Positions 45,484 through 55,148 of a stretch of DNA of 64,000 bases are shown piece after piece. The number at the start of each line of letters is the position of its first letter. The stretch's first letter is position 1. The stretch comes from an uncultured Alphaproteobacteria bacterium (lineage in GTDB: Bacteria; Pseudomonadota; Alphaproteobacteria; MPNO01; UBA2964). The DNA lies in NCBI GenBank assembly GCA_943787225.1, contig CALSLP010000001.1, positions 904,964-968,963 of the forward strand, read 5' to 3'. Position numbers and translations under genes: made by a program. The notes under the pieces were generated by a model. That model made no database searches and was not told where the DNA came from. It was given only the letters and a program-made list of their open reading frames with translations.

Positions 45484-47051
45484 ACGAGGCCAACACCCCG
45501 ACACCGCCTAGTCCACAGAACAAGGCGGGCATCCATCGCCGACTTGTCCAGGGCGTCGCCGGGAAAGCAGTCGGCACAGCGATTATTTTTGGCGAACAAA
45601 TTCTGCTCGTCCCAGTTTTCCTCTTGTTCTGGAGTCCAGGACAATACGGTGACTGGCTGGTGTTACTGTCTACTGCCGGATTCATCGGGCTGCTCGATAC
45701 CGGCTTAAGCGCTTATTACGGTAACGCCCTGCAACAAGCCCTCGCTCGCGGTAAGCATGAAGAATTTTCGACGCTGTTAAAACAGGGGGTCTTCTTCTAC
45801 TCGACGCTGATTACTCTAGGGTTATTGGTGGCTCTGATTGCTGGATATCAGGTCTCATGGCCAGAACTCCTCAATCTAAAAACCCTATCCACCCTAACCG
45901 CGGCCCAAGTTTTTTGTTTTCTGTCAGCATATTTTTTATTGATGTTGCCATTCGGGTTTATCAGTTCTGTTTATCGCGCCCACGGAGAATTCATCACCAG
46001 CGTGATGGTTAACAACCTTATGCGCCTCGGCCTTATTGCCTGCATCGCTACGATGCTTTCATTCGGCGTCTCCACGAATTTCCTGGCTCTGACCTATGTG
46101 GCCATCGGGCTTTTAACCTGGCTGGGAATCATTCTTCATCAAAAGCATCGCTATCCGGATTTACGATATGGGATAGCCGTTCCCGACAAAGAAGCCTTTA
46201 GAACCGCACTAACAATTGGCCCAGCTTATGCCGTTGTGCCCGCCGCTATGGCACTGACGATCCACGGCACTGTGCTGCTTATTTCGGCACTGGCATCCTC
46301 CGGCGCAACGATCGCCGCCTATAACACGATCCGTACGCTGACCAGCCTTGCCAAACACGTAACCGCAGAGTTTATGCAGGTGTTGGGCGTCGAAGGTGCC
46401 CGCCAATATGCCCAGGAAGATTGGGATGCCCTGTCCCGCCTTTACAAATTTGTTTCTCGAGTTTCGGGGTGTTGTTGCGGGTTTCTCGGTGGATTTATCG
46501 CGATCATCGGCCCCCCCTTCTTTGGCTTATGGACAATTGGCAAGCTCACTTTCACCGATGAGGTGTTCTGGCCGTTACTCGCATCGACGGTCTGTGCCGG
46601 GCCATCCTTGGCGGGAGCCGCCATTCTTTATTTTATCAATAAACCGCGCGGCATGGTGACGGCTCATATCGCCGGCGGCGTCGCCGTGACATTGCTCTGT
46701 CTCTTGCTTATTCCGAAGCTGGGTGCGGCGGGTGCTGCCTGGGCGATCCTTATCGCTGAGACCTGTATCTTGTCGATTGTACTGCCCTTCTATGCGGCTC
46801 GCATCGTCCGGGAAAACCCTGTGCGTCAAATATTTATTGGCCAGGCATTTGCGGGTGCCACTTTTTCTACAAGCGTCGGAATAGCCTGGCTCGTTGTTAA
46901 CATCACGGGCAGTGGCACCCTTCTTTCAATAATTTTGGCGGGAATGTTGTGGACGATCCTGATCGCCCCTGCCGTTTATTTTATGGCGTTTGGAGAAAGC
47001 GAGCGCGATTGGATAAAATCTCGCGCGGTACGCCTGTTAGGACGAGGCTAA
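45480..47051 (+). CDS. Polysaccharide flippase (Wzx-like, MATE/MOP superfamily)
   Basis: About 523 residues from a GTG at 45480 that overlaps the upstream stop (GTGA). Roughly 12-14 hydrophobic segments run through the protein, with few charged residues and an LLVPVFLLFWSPGQYGDWL start as in polysaccharide biosynthesis transport proteins. It should move undecaprenyl-diphosphate-linked repeat units across the inner membrane. Its partner would be the Wzy-like polymerase at 48476. Its end overlaps the convergent glycosyltransferase by 15 bp. Confidence 0.87.
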   Translation: MNEANTPTPPSPQNKAGIHRRLVQGVAGKAVGTAIIFGEQILLVPVFLLFWSPGQYGDWLVLLSTAGFIGLLDTGLSAYYGNALQQALARGKHEEFSTLLKQGVFFYSTLITLGLLVALIAGYQVSWPELLNLKTLSTLTAAQVFCFLSAYFLLMLPFGFISSVYRAHGEFITSVMVNNLMRLGLIACIATMLSFGVSTNFLALTYVAIGLLTWLGIILHQKHRYPDLRYGIAVPDKEAFRTALTIGPAYAVVPAAMALTIHGTVLLISALASSGATIAAYNTIRTLTSLAKHVTAEFMQVLGVEGARQYAQEDWDALSRLYKFVSRVSGCCCGFLGGFIAIIGPPFFGLWTIGKLTFTDEVFWPLLASTVCAGPSLAGAAILYFINKPRGMVTAHIAGGVAVTLLCLLLIPKLGAAGAAWAILIAETCILSIVLPFYAARIVRENPVRQIFIGQAFAGATFSTSVGIAWLVVNITGSGTLLSIILAGMLWTILIAPAVYFMAFGESERDWIKSRAVRLLGRG

Positions 47052-48245
47052 TCTGTCTTCAGAGATAGAGACATCGTGGCCACGTGCCTTTGCCAGAGCA
47101 AAACACAGAGCCACCAACTTGTCGCCATAACCATCCCAGCCACCAATGTTCTGAGCGCGCAGAACACCCTTGGTACCCATCGTATCCCGCAATGACTGAT
47201 CTTCGTGAAGTTGCACCATTTTTCCAGCCAGCCCTTCGACATCGCCCGGCGTAAGAATAAATCCTTCCTCACCATCGGTAAAAAGGTCCTCGCTACCGGT
47301 ACTGGTGCTGGCAACCACGGGACATCCACACGCCATCGCCTCAGCCTGAACCAATGCCATACCTTCTTGAATACTGGGCAAAACCAGAACGCTCGCCCGT
47401 GACATGTGGCGAACGACTTCCGGCTGGAATTGTGGACCGAGTATTTCGATGCCCGGCACGGGAAATTTTTCAAGCAATTTTGCCGTTTCACCTAACGGGT
47501 TACCAACGATTTTCAGCTTGGCACCTGGAATATCGGCCCGCACGAAAGCCTGCAAAAGATAGTGAAATCCTTTTTGGACACCGGGGCTTCCTACAAACAG
47601 AACGACAAATTCATCATCCCGATCGCAAACCCTTTTAAAGCTCGTAAGATTTACACCAAATGGAATGCGACACAGGCGCTTTGGAGCATATCCACGCTCG
47701 ACAAAACTACGTTCGGCAAACCCCGACGGCACAACGATCGTATCTGCTTCAGAATACTCCTGCTCTTCACGATCAATCATCCGCTCGGAAATGGGCTGAT
47801 ACGGCAGATCAAGCATTTCATACTCTGCCCGCAGCAATTCATTTTGATAGGCAATGTGAGAAGATGACCGGTCACATATATAGGCAATATTTCGTTTTTG
47901 AGCGGCTTTGCCCGCAGCGAGCCCAACACCCGACAACGCCATAAACACATGACAATCCGGCAACGTTCGCGCGATATGACGATCCAAAGCCGTCTTGGCC
48001 AACCATTCGAGTTTCATTGATCGCGCCGGCGACAATAATTTCAAGCGCTGTGCTGCCTCCAACGGCGTTTGGTACCACGGAAATGTTTGAAGAGCCCCTG
48101 CATCGACCGGATAACGTTTCAGGAAACGCCGCGCCAGACCAGAATATATCCTTTTGAGGGCCTGCCGTTTTTGAAGCTGCAGGGCCACTTCAAATGAGTG
48201 GAACCGACTAATTGTAGCAATTGTCGTTGTTAGCTGTTCGGCCAT
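47037..48245 (-). CDS. Glycosyltransferase family 4
   Basis: A 402-residue GT-B protein on the minus strand. FVVLFVGSPGVQKGFHYLL opens the donor domain, and LVLPSIQEGMALVQAEAMACG is the donor block, with the catalytic-region EGMALVQAE. The N-domain includes KRNIAYICDRSSSH. Length is typical. It is convergent with the flippase (15-bp overlap) and divergent from the polymerase gene. The 230-bp upstream gap is very AT-rich and contains TATAAT at 48404-48409, a possible plus-strand -10 without a clear -35. Confidence 0.86.
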   Translation of the reverse strand: MAEQLTTTIATISRFHSFEVALQLQKRQALKRIYSGLARRFLKRYPVDAGALQTFPWYQTPLEAAQRLKLLSPARSMKLEWLAKTALDRHIARTLPDCHVFMALSGVGLAAGKAAQKRNIAYICDRSSSHIAYQNELLRAEYEMLDLPYQPISERMIDREEQEYSEADTIVVPSGFAERSFVERGYAPKRLCRIPFGVNLTSFKRVCDRDDEFVVLFVGSPGVQKGFHYLLQAFVRADIPGAKLKIVGNPLGETAKLLEKFPVPGIEILGPQFQPEVVRHMSRASVLVLPSIQEGMALVQAEAMACGCPVVASTSTGSEDLFTDGEEGFILTPGDVEGLAGKMVQLHEDQSLRDTMGTKGVLRAQNIGGWDGYGDKLVALCFALAKARGHDVSISEDRLASS

Positions 48246-48475
48246 GATGCCAACAGGTAAATCAAATTTTCCAGACCGTACAGTAGAGATTTTCTCTGAA
48301 GCGTTTGATATTCATACGTTTAATGGAAATTTCTTTGCAAAAGACATGAAATAAAAAATGACTCCAACAAACATTTCACAAATAAAATCATATATAAAGC
48401 TTGTATAATCACTTCTGATGGTAGTCACGTCGGCAAACAATGTTCGAAGAATTAGGGGCTAAAGACAGCGCATAG

Positions 48476-49933
48476 ATGGGTTACGCAAAATCTCCTCTCC
48501 CCGGCCTGATTTTCTTCTGTGTCACTGTGATGACAATTCTGCTTTTGAATTCAATTCCCGCGGCGGCAGGAAAATATCACACCGTTCATATCATCTATAC
48601 GATGACCTTGATCGTCTGCTTTACGCCAATGACGGTGTATTTGTTCAGGCCGACTGATCGGCTGCCTTTTTTCCAAATGATCTGTCTGGTCTATGCGATC
48701 CATTACACGCTGTATCCTTTCTATACGACACCGCACACTGTCTTCTTTGACTATCTAACCTACAAAGACCTGATGAAGCCGTCGATTGTCACTCTTTTTG
48801 GCATGCTGGCTCTCGTCATCGGGTATTACACGCGGCCGATCAACCTCGTCCTACGATATATCCCGCATATGCAGTTAAATTGGGAGCCAAAGAGCGCCCG
48901 GTTAATTTCTCTGGGTTTTTTCTTCGTTGGCTTTTTCGGTCTACTCGGAATGAAAACGGGGCTCGATACATCAAGTGCCGGTCAGTTAATCAACTTTCTC
49001 GCCAACTTTTCAATTGTCGGCATACTCGCTTTTTACATTCTGCAAATGCGCAAACAAATGCCGAAGCCATTCTCGATCATGATCTGGGCTTTTTTTGTGC
49101 CTGCTTATCTAGGACTCTCGATTTCAGGCGGAAACTCTGGCCCGATTGCGAGTTTTGGTCTCGCGGTCATCATGACCTATATCGGTGAGAAAAAGAAAAT
49201 TCCCTGGGTCGTAATTGTGCTCGCGGTTATGGCGCTCTTCCCCTTTATGTACGCCAAATTCGAATTCAGAGATCAAGTTTGGGATGCCCATAGCGCAAAA
49301 GTGGAACAGAAAGGACTAGGTGACGCCGCGGAGAATAGCGCCAAGTTTGGTAAAATTGCCGCCCAGGCTGTCACCGCAGATCCAGAAGTCATCAAGTTCG
49401 CCCTTCAGGCGATTGGCGTCCGACTCGATATTTCATACATGCTCGCGCATGTCATGGACATGACGCCCAAGCGGGTCGATTACCTTTACGGGCTGAGTTA
49501 CAAAGACCTGATATGGAAATTGATTCCACGGGTCATTTTGCCGGACAAGCCCGATCCCAAGCTCGGCCAGCTGTTTGGCCATATGTATCAAATTCTCGCA
49601 ATCGACGACACCACGACATCAATTAACTTCCCACAACTTGTGGAGCTATACGTTAATTTTGGAATCGTGGGCGTGATCCTCGGCATGTTCATAATTTCCC
49701 AGGTCTATTGGGTCATCTGCTATTTTATGAATGGCCGCCACGTCGGCGATTGGCTCGCGGTTTTCTCGGTATCAATTTTTACCGGCCTGTTCCGCGTGGA
49801 ATCGAACTTTTCATTGGTCGTCGCAGGCATTATTTATCACGTGCTTCTGTATTACGTCGTCGGCTTCTTTATTCGTACCACCGCCAAACGCGGAACGCGT
49901 GGGCCCCGTATCCCTCGCCCCCTAAACTACTAG
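48476..49933 (+). CDS. O-antigen/exopolysaccharide polymerase (Wzy-like)
   Basis: A 485-residue integral membrane protein with about 10-12 hydrophobic helices. A larger central loop (about 255-375) has charged residues including RDQVWDAHS and LIPRVILPDKPD. This layout matches oligosaccharide repeat unit polymerases, which vary in sequence but keep such a loop with arginines. It would join repeat units in the periplasm after flipping. Its C-terminus is basic (RGTRGPRIPRP). It is convergent with the UDP-xylose synthase gene, 4 bp apart. Confidence 0.8.
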   Translation: MGYAKSPLPGLIFFCVTVMTILLLNSIPAAAGKYHTVHIIYTMTLIVCFTPMTVYLFRPTDRLPFFQMICLVYAIHYTLYPFYTTPHTVFFDYLTYKDLMKPSIVTLFGMLALVIGYYTRPINLVLRYIPHMQLNWEPKSARLISLGFFFVGFFGLLGMKTGLDTSSAGQLINFLANFSIVGILAFYILQMRKQMPKPFSIMIWAFFVPAYLGLSISGGNSGPIASFGLAVIMTYIGEKKKIPWVVIVLAVMALFPFMYAKFEFRDQVWDAHSAKVEQKGLGDAAENSAKFGKIAAQAVTADPEVIKFALQAIGVRLDISYMLAHVMDMTPKRVDYLYGLSYKDLIWKLIPRVILPDKPDPKLGQLFGHMYQILAIDDTTTSINFPQLVELYVNFGIVGVILGMFIISQVYWVICYFMNGRHVGDWLAVFSVSIFTGLFRVESNFSLVVAGIIYHVLLYYVVGFFIRTTAKRGTRGPRIPRPLNY

Positions 49934-49937
49934 TTCT

Positions 49938-50888
49938 CTATTCCGCTGATAAGCGGGTATCGAAATATGCGATTGTTTTTTGGAGCCCTTCTTTAAGCTG
50001 AATCGTCGGCTCCCAATCAAGTTTTTCACGCGCAATTGAAATGTCCGGCTGGCGCTGGACAGGATCGTCAGCAGGCAGCGGCTTGGAGATAATCTCCGAT
50101 TTCGAACCCGTTAATTCGATTACCGCATCGGCAAGTTCCCGGATTGTAAACTCGTTGGGGTTACCGATATTCACCGGCCCGGTGAAATCATCTTCGGTGT
50201 CCATGATTCGAAGAAATGCCTCGACCAGATCATCTACATAACAAAAGGATCGAGTCTGTTCGCCATTACCATAAATCGTCACAGGGTCATTGCGTAATGC
50301 CTGAACGATAAAATTGGAGACGACGCGCCCATCATTGGGATGCATGCGAGGGCCATAGGTGTTGAAAATCCGCGCGACCTTGATCTGTAAATTATGCTGA
50401 CGACGATAATCGAAGAATAATGTCTCTGCGCACCTCTTCCCTTCGTCATAACACGCCCTCGGTCCGATTGGATTTACCCTTCCCCAATAGCTCTCCACCT
50501 GCGGGTGGACTTCGGGATCGCCATACACCTCACTCGTCGAGGCCTGAAAAATTTTAGCTCTGACTCTCTTCGCAAGACCAAGCATATTGATGGCACCATG
50601 GACGCTGGTCTTGGTCGTTTGAACCGGGTCAAACTGGTAGTGAACGGGGGACGCGGGACAGGCCAGATTATAAATCTCGTCCGTCTCGATATAGAGTGGA
50701 AAAGTCACGTCATGCCGCATCAACTCAAAATGGGGATCCTGCATCAAGTGTGCGACATTGTCTTTTGATCCGGTAAAATAATTATCGATACAAAGGACGT
50801 CATTATTTCTGGCAAGAAGCCGTTCGCACAGGTGTGAACCAATAAAACCTGCACCACCCGTAACCAAAACCCGTTTATCAGAGACCAT
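49938..50888 (-). CDS. uxs: UDP-glucuronate decarboxylase (UDP-xylose synthase)
   Basis: A 316-residue extended SDR. The NAD motif [12 protein letters not shown] is at residues 8-19. The strongly diagnostic [12 protein letters not shown] and [19 protein letters not shown] segments, [12 protein letters not shown] and a YDEGKR active site (Tyr/Lys) identify UXS. It decarboxylates UDP-glucuronate to UDP-xylose, so the exported glycan may contain xylose. A dedicated UDP-glucose dehydrogenase is not certain in the window; the enzyme at 30187 may supply it. Confidence 0.93.
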   Translation of the reverse strand: MVSDKRVLVTGGAGFIGSHLCERLLARNNDVLCIDNYFTGSKDNVAHLMQDPHFELMRHDVTFPLYIETDEIYNLACPASPVHYQFDPVQTTKTSVHGAINMLGLAKRVRAKIFQASTSEVYGDPEVHPQVESYWGRVNPIGPRACYDEGKRCAETLFFDYRRQHNLQIKVARIFNTYGPRMHPNDGRVVSNFIVQALRNDPVTIYGNGEQTRSFCYVDDLVEAFLRIMDTEDDFTGPVNIGNPNEFTIRELADAVIELTGSKSEIISKPLPADDPVQRQPDISIAREKLDWEPTIQLKEGLQKTIAYFDTRLSAE

Positions 50889-50973
50889 AATTTGTCACCA
50901 TACTGCGCTATAAGTTTGACCTATTTTCGGCCCCCGGAGTGATGTTTAACATCAATTATAGCCGGTGGTCGAA

Positions 50974-52059
50974 CTAGGAATTCTTGACGCTTATAGGTCC
51001 GCCGTCAGGAATGCCTGTTCCTGGATTCAAAATCCCTTTAGCCCGTAACCGTAAATTATAAAACGCGACAGCGGGCTCCGCACAGAGCGCCCATTCCCGC
51101 CACAAAATTTGCAACAAATAGGGGTCGCCCGGAAATAAACGCCGGAATCGTCGGACAACGGTCCGGAAAGATTTTTTCCGCCACCGCGGCAAAGGTCTCA
51201 ACAATGTGTCCGGAATCAACCCAGGCGGAAATCCGAGAGAGATTAAAAGTAAGAAGAAAACCCGCATCGGCATAAGAAAATTACCTTCCGAGGCGAGGTC
51301 TATAATTTTCGCCCAATCGAGATTTGGTGTTACCCTGATGAGCACCATCGCGTCGATAACTTTACGAATGCTAAACACATCAAACTTGTCCTTCGCCGTA
51401 TTCGTCACGCATAGCAGCAAAGCGTGCTCGCGCGACGGAACCCGCACAGCAAAACCGCCAGCATCCACGAGCCGGGAGTCGGCGAACAACCGTTCAGTCG
51501 TCAGCGAACAATAGGCGGGATAACAATCAGGATGAATATGAATGTCGAGATCACAGCTGCCATCGGCGGTCACGAAGGGCATAAAACTTGCATCGGAAAT
51601 TGCCCCCCAGCGGCTTAGGGGTGCCGCCCGAAACCCAAACCCATAGGAAGCCAGACATTCTATGGCTGCTTGTAGATCCTGTTTCCGGATAAGAAAATCA
51701 AGATCTCCCTGCTGCCGTAAAATTGGATCGGGGTAAAATCCATGCCCATTTGCAAACCCCTTCAGAAACACGACATCAATTTTTGAGTCCGATAAAACTT
51801 TCGCCCACTGACGCTGCTGTGACAGAGAAAATTTCGCCAGCAGCCTGTTTCCAGCAACCCGTTTTGGATCCAGCACTGGCTTGTCTAACTGTTCCTGCAG
51901 GCCGGCCAACAAATAGGCAGCGAGAGTCGGCGATATCAGATTGGCGAGCTCACCCGCAGCATCCAGAACATCATCAATCTCGTCCGATATGGATGCGTCT
52001 TCAGCTTGCGTAATAAGCGGCCAGAGGTTGAGAAATCCCTGATTGCGGCCACGCAGCAC
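50974..52059 (-). CDS. Nucleotidyltransferase-fold protein (NTP_transf_5 type)
   Basis: A 361-residue protein of the polysaccharide-locus nucleotidyltransferase family (PF14907-like). The signature is LKGFANG (99-105), Arg115 and GDLDFLI (118-124), where the Asp pair would hold metal. CDLDIHIHPD downstream gives further acidic residues. The family fits a nucleotidyltransferase fold but its substrate is not known to me. I recall members often occurring with HprK-related kinase A and a small PqqD-like protein; both lie in this window at 59.8-61.0 kb. Confidence 0.8.
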   Translation of the reverse strand: MLRGRNQGFLNLWPLITQAEDASISDEIDDVLDAAGELANLISPTLAAYLLAGLQEQLDKPVLDPKRVAGNRLLAKFSLSQQRQWAKVLSDSKIDVVFLKGFANGHGFYPDPILRQQGDLDFLIRKQDLQAAIECLASYGFGFRAAPLSRWGAISDASFMPFVTADGSCDLDIHIHPDCYPAYCSLTTERLFADSRLVDAGGFAVRVPSREHALLLCVTNTAKDKFDVFSIRKVIDAMVLIRVTPNLDWAKIIDLASEGNFLMPMRVFFLLLISLGFPPGLIPDTLLRPLPRWRKKSFRTVVRRFRRLFPGDPYLLQILWREWALCAEPAVAFYNLRLRAKGILNPGTGIPDGGPISVKNS

Positions 52060-52076
52060 GATACAAATTACCGGGA

Positions 52077-52836
52077 TCAGGTCTGCATAAACCGGCGCTC
52101 TTCCCCTTCGAGCACCAGGCAGGTTAATCGGCCACTATAATAGGCGCCGGTATCAATGGCGATCCGATTTGGGAGAAACTCGGGCATATCAACGATTGAA
52201 TGACCATGGACGATGCAATGCCCGTGATGGGCTTTCGATCGTAAAAACTCCTCGCGGATCCAAAGGAAATCCTCAGCACCCTGCTCCTCAATCGGCACAC
52301 CGGGGGCAACACCGGCATGCACAAAAAGGTATTCCTTTTCAATGTGGTAAAGTCCCAAGCCGCGCAAAAACTGGAGGTGCGCCGGTGGTAATTTTGCCTG
52401 GAAATCCTGCTGCATGCTGCGCAATTTCTCGTCGCCTGTCTTGTCAGATGGCATTCCAACCGAATAGCTGAGCAACGTCGAATCACCACCATTGCCGAGC
52501 CACATCCCTGCGATCGCGATGTCTTCAAGAAAGGCGACCATCATTTGTTCATGATTACCCGACAAATATACCGGATTCAGATCAGCCTAGCGGGTTCCCT
52601 GCCAACAGATCAAGAACGGCACAGGACGCGTCACCCCGATCGACATAGTCACCAAGATAAACCACCGTCTTTCGAAGTCCCGGCGCGGTCGCGGCATCGT
52701 CAATGATCTGCTGATGCAGATTCTGGAGAAGATCGACCCGTCCATGAATATCACCGACAACATAGATGCGGGCCGCGTCAGGCGCCGACGGCGGCGGTAT
52801 TTCCTGGCGCCCCATTCCGAAAAGTTTTTTAAACAT
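52077..52836 (-). pseudogene. Calcineurin-like serine/threonine phosphatase, frameshifted
   Basis: The start at 52836 gives VVGDIHGRVDLL and YLGDYVDRGD, the first metal-binding blocks of PPP-family phosphatases. The frame stops near 52585 and continues in another phase with PVYLSGNHEQMM, YLFVHAGVAPG and IVHGHS, the remaining metal/His blocks. One extra base near 52585 repairs it to about 250 residues. All catalytic motifs are intact on both sides, so loss is recent or a sequence error. It resembles PrpA/PrpB-type or ApaH-like phosphatases. It is 17 bp upstream of the nucleotidyltransferase gene and probably in the same operon. Confidence 0.82.
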
Positions 52837-52885
52837 GCCCGTACTATGCAGCGCATAGCTAGATTACGCCAGTGTTTTGAAAGGG

Positions 52886-55000
52886 TTATTGTAGAGCGAC
52901 GACCTCCGCCGTACCGAGTTCTTGACGCAAATCACGGTTATCAACGAGGTTCAGGAGAGCCGACAGAACCCGCCGCGCAAAGACGATATCAGCATCACTC
53001 ATCATCTGTGTAGCAGCCTCATCCATGTCAATTTCGGACCGCCAGGACCGCTGGCTGATCAAAGCGACAAAAGCGTTTGCAACGGCCACAATCTGAGCAA
53101 CCACCAGAACGTCATCGGTATCACGCGTTTCGGGGTCACAATCAGACCACCGCGCCTGAACCTGCTTTAGAACCTTTACGACAGGTCCATCGAATTCAAC
53201 GCCATCCAACAATTCCGCGCTTTTCAAGAGCCCCCCGCGAACCAGTCGAACTTCGTCATCGGCGAGCGTTCCGACCCGCGTCAGGATTTCCTCGGGAATG
53301 ACTATTTTCCCGATGTTCATAAGCCGACCAGCGATTTTTGCCGTTCCCACGAGGGTTTCATCAAGACCCATTTCACTGGCAAGTGCCTCCGCCGTCGCAG
53401 CGACACGTGCTGAATGATTTCCGGCAAAAGGGTCTCGTCGATCCAGAATCGCAACCAGCGTATCGGAAAGCTGCTCGAGAGTGCGTTCCCGACGTTCCCG
53501 TTCTTTGACAACCGCACTTATATCTTCTTCGACAACCATCACCCCGGGATCGAAATTCTGGGCACCGGCAACGGGGATGTGTTCCGCCTGCCATACCCGC
53601 AAATCGCCATTGGAACCTGTCCGATGAACTTCGCTTCGTGGGATGCCGGTTTCAAGAACCTTTTGATTGAGCTTTTCGTAGCGAATTGCGTTTGCCGGGC
53701 CCAACACGCTCGCAAGGCTTTTCCCGATCAAATCGGCTTCCGAAATTCCAGCACTCTCAGAAGCAATTTTATTGGCGAATTTATACCTGTTCTGCTCATC
53801 GACGATAAACATCGATGTCGGTTGCGTGTCTGTAATAAGCTTGAGGAATTTACTCTGGGCCTCAAACTGCACCGCCATCTTTTGCGCTTCTGCTGCGCTC
53901 TGCGCCGATCGCAACGAGGCACCGTGACGCCATACCGCCAATAGAACGGCCACCACACCAATTAGCCCAAGGCAAAATATGATAACGAGCCGATTCAACC
54001 GAGCATCACTAGCGCCGAGAGCCTCCTCTCGGTCAATTTTATAGAGAACGGTCCACGGCACCTTTGCAATCTTGCGTCCCGTTACCAGGACGTCATTCCC
54101 TCGATAGTCTCGTCGCTGCGCGAAACCACCTGGATTTTCGATTGCGAACCGGCTCGCAAGCCCGTCTGTATTTGCTGCAAAATTTCGGGCTAACGCCGCA
54201 TCACCAGCCAAGGTGGCAGAAACATACCGTATCAAGTTCTTCCGTTTTTGGACGATCAGTGCTTCTGCAGTCTTCCAAACGGCACCGGGTTGTCTTAATA
54301 GCGCAGAAATCTCCTTGGACACCTGTTTTACGCCGATGGCCCAACCAATTTGATCGGCGGAAGTGCCGCGCCCCTGAACAGCGAAAATTGGCGCCGCAAA
54401 GGCCATCAACAGCTCCCCAGCGGCATCAGTCAAAATTTCTCGGACCGCCATTTCCCCAGGACGTGCCCTTTTCAGAAATTCAAACAAGCCACCATCGATC
54501 GGCGGCATCCCAGGCGTCGCAACAAGCGCTCGACCGTCTCGATTTGTAAGAGCGATTCCGGCAACACCGATGCGGCTGACATTTGCACCAACATCTGGTC
54601 CGAGCGCAGCAGCCGAAAATCCCGAGCGGTGTGACACAACCACGAGAAGATTACGCAAATAATCGGCCTGGGCTTCAATTGCTGGCCCAGATTTGCCGGA
54701 CTCTGGTACCGTAATCATCTGCGAAAGATAAAGCTGCAACGCAGCATTCTGCGACAATTGCACGATAGAATTAATCTGTGCATCCAACCAATTATCGACG
54801 GCCTGAGATCGCGTATCTGCAATAATTGTCAGGCGGGTTTGCCAAACTTGCATCTCGCGGAGGCGTTCATTTTCCGCAAATCGGAATATTCCAAAGATGC
54901 CAGCCATAAGCACCGCCGCCAAAAGAAAACCAGCTATGCCTATCCGAAATCTTGTTTTCGACTCTACCGCATGGCCTGACGAAAAGTTAAACAACGGCAC
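52886..55000 (-). CDS. Membrane sensor with PAS and degenerate HD-GYP domain
   Basis: About 704 residues from a GTG at 55000 with GGAGG 5 nt upstream; a longer ATG start at 55060 is possible. TM1 (about 22-42), a large periplasmic sensor (about 45-320, cache-like), TM2 (about 325-345), a PAS domain (about 375-490), then an HD-GYP-like domain. In the last, the HD pair reads MN (RLMNIGKI), the HHExxDGxGYP motif reads QVQARWSDCDPE and the later Asp reads Asn (VAVANAF). Only the first His (NHSARVA) survives. It should therefore not hydrolyse c-di-GMP but may bind ligand or a partner. Confidence 0.82.
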   Translation of the reverse strand: MPLFNFSSGHAVESKTRFRIGIAGFLLAAVLMAGIFGIFRFAENERLREMQVWQTRLTIIADTRSQAVDNWLDAQINSIVQLSQNAALQLYLSQMITVPESGKSGPAIEAQADYLRNLLVVVSHRSGFSAAALGPDVGANVSRIGVAGIALTNRDGRALVATPGMPPIDGGLFEFLKRARPGEMAVREILTDAAGELLMAFAAPIFAVQGRGTSADQIGWAIGVKQVSKEISALLRQPGAVWKTAEALIVQKRKNLIRYVSATLAGDAALARNFAANTDGLASRFAIENPGGFAQRRDYRGNDVLVTGRKIAKVPWTVLYKIDREEALGASDARLNRLVIIFCLGLIGVVAVLLAVWRHGASLRSAQSAAEAQKMAVQFEAQSKFLKLITDTQPTSMFIVDEQNRYKFANKIASESAGISEADLIGKSLASVLGPANAIRYEKLNQKVLETGIPRSEVHRTGSNGDLRVWQAEHIPVAGAQNFDPGVMVVEEDISAVVKERERRERTLEQLSDTLVAILDRRDPFAGNHSARVAATAEALASEMGLDETLVGTAKIAGRLMNIGKIVIPEEILTRVGTLADDEVRLVRGGLLKSAELLDGVEFDGPVVKVLKQVQARWSDCDPETRDTDDVLVVAQIVAVANAFVALISQRSWRSEIDMDEAATQMMSDADIVFARRVLSALLNLVDNRDLRQELGTAEVVALQ

Positions 55001-55148
55001 ATTCCCCTCCACCGGAAACACTGATGACCCTGCTGAAACAAGGTTAACGATCCACATCATTGCCGATAGCGGGTTAGCGCTCTGTTAACGCAACAAAGAT
55101 AGTTTCACAGACGGAAGCAATAGCCGGACTCGAAAGGACAGATCACAG

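Noticed and set aside
48404..48409. Sigma-70 promoter for the polymerase gene
   Set aside because: TATAAT is present in AT-rich DNA, but no -35 at proper spacing was found, so it is mentioned under the neighbouring gene and not listed as a feature.
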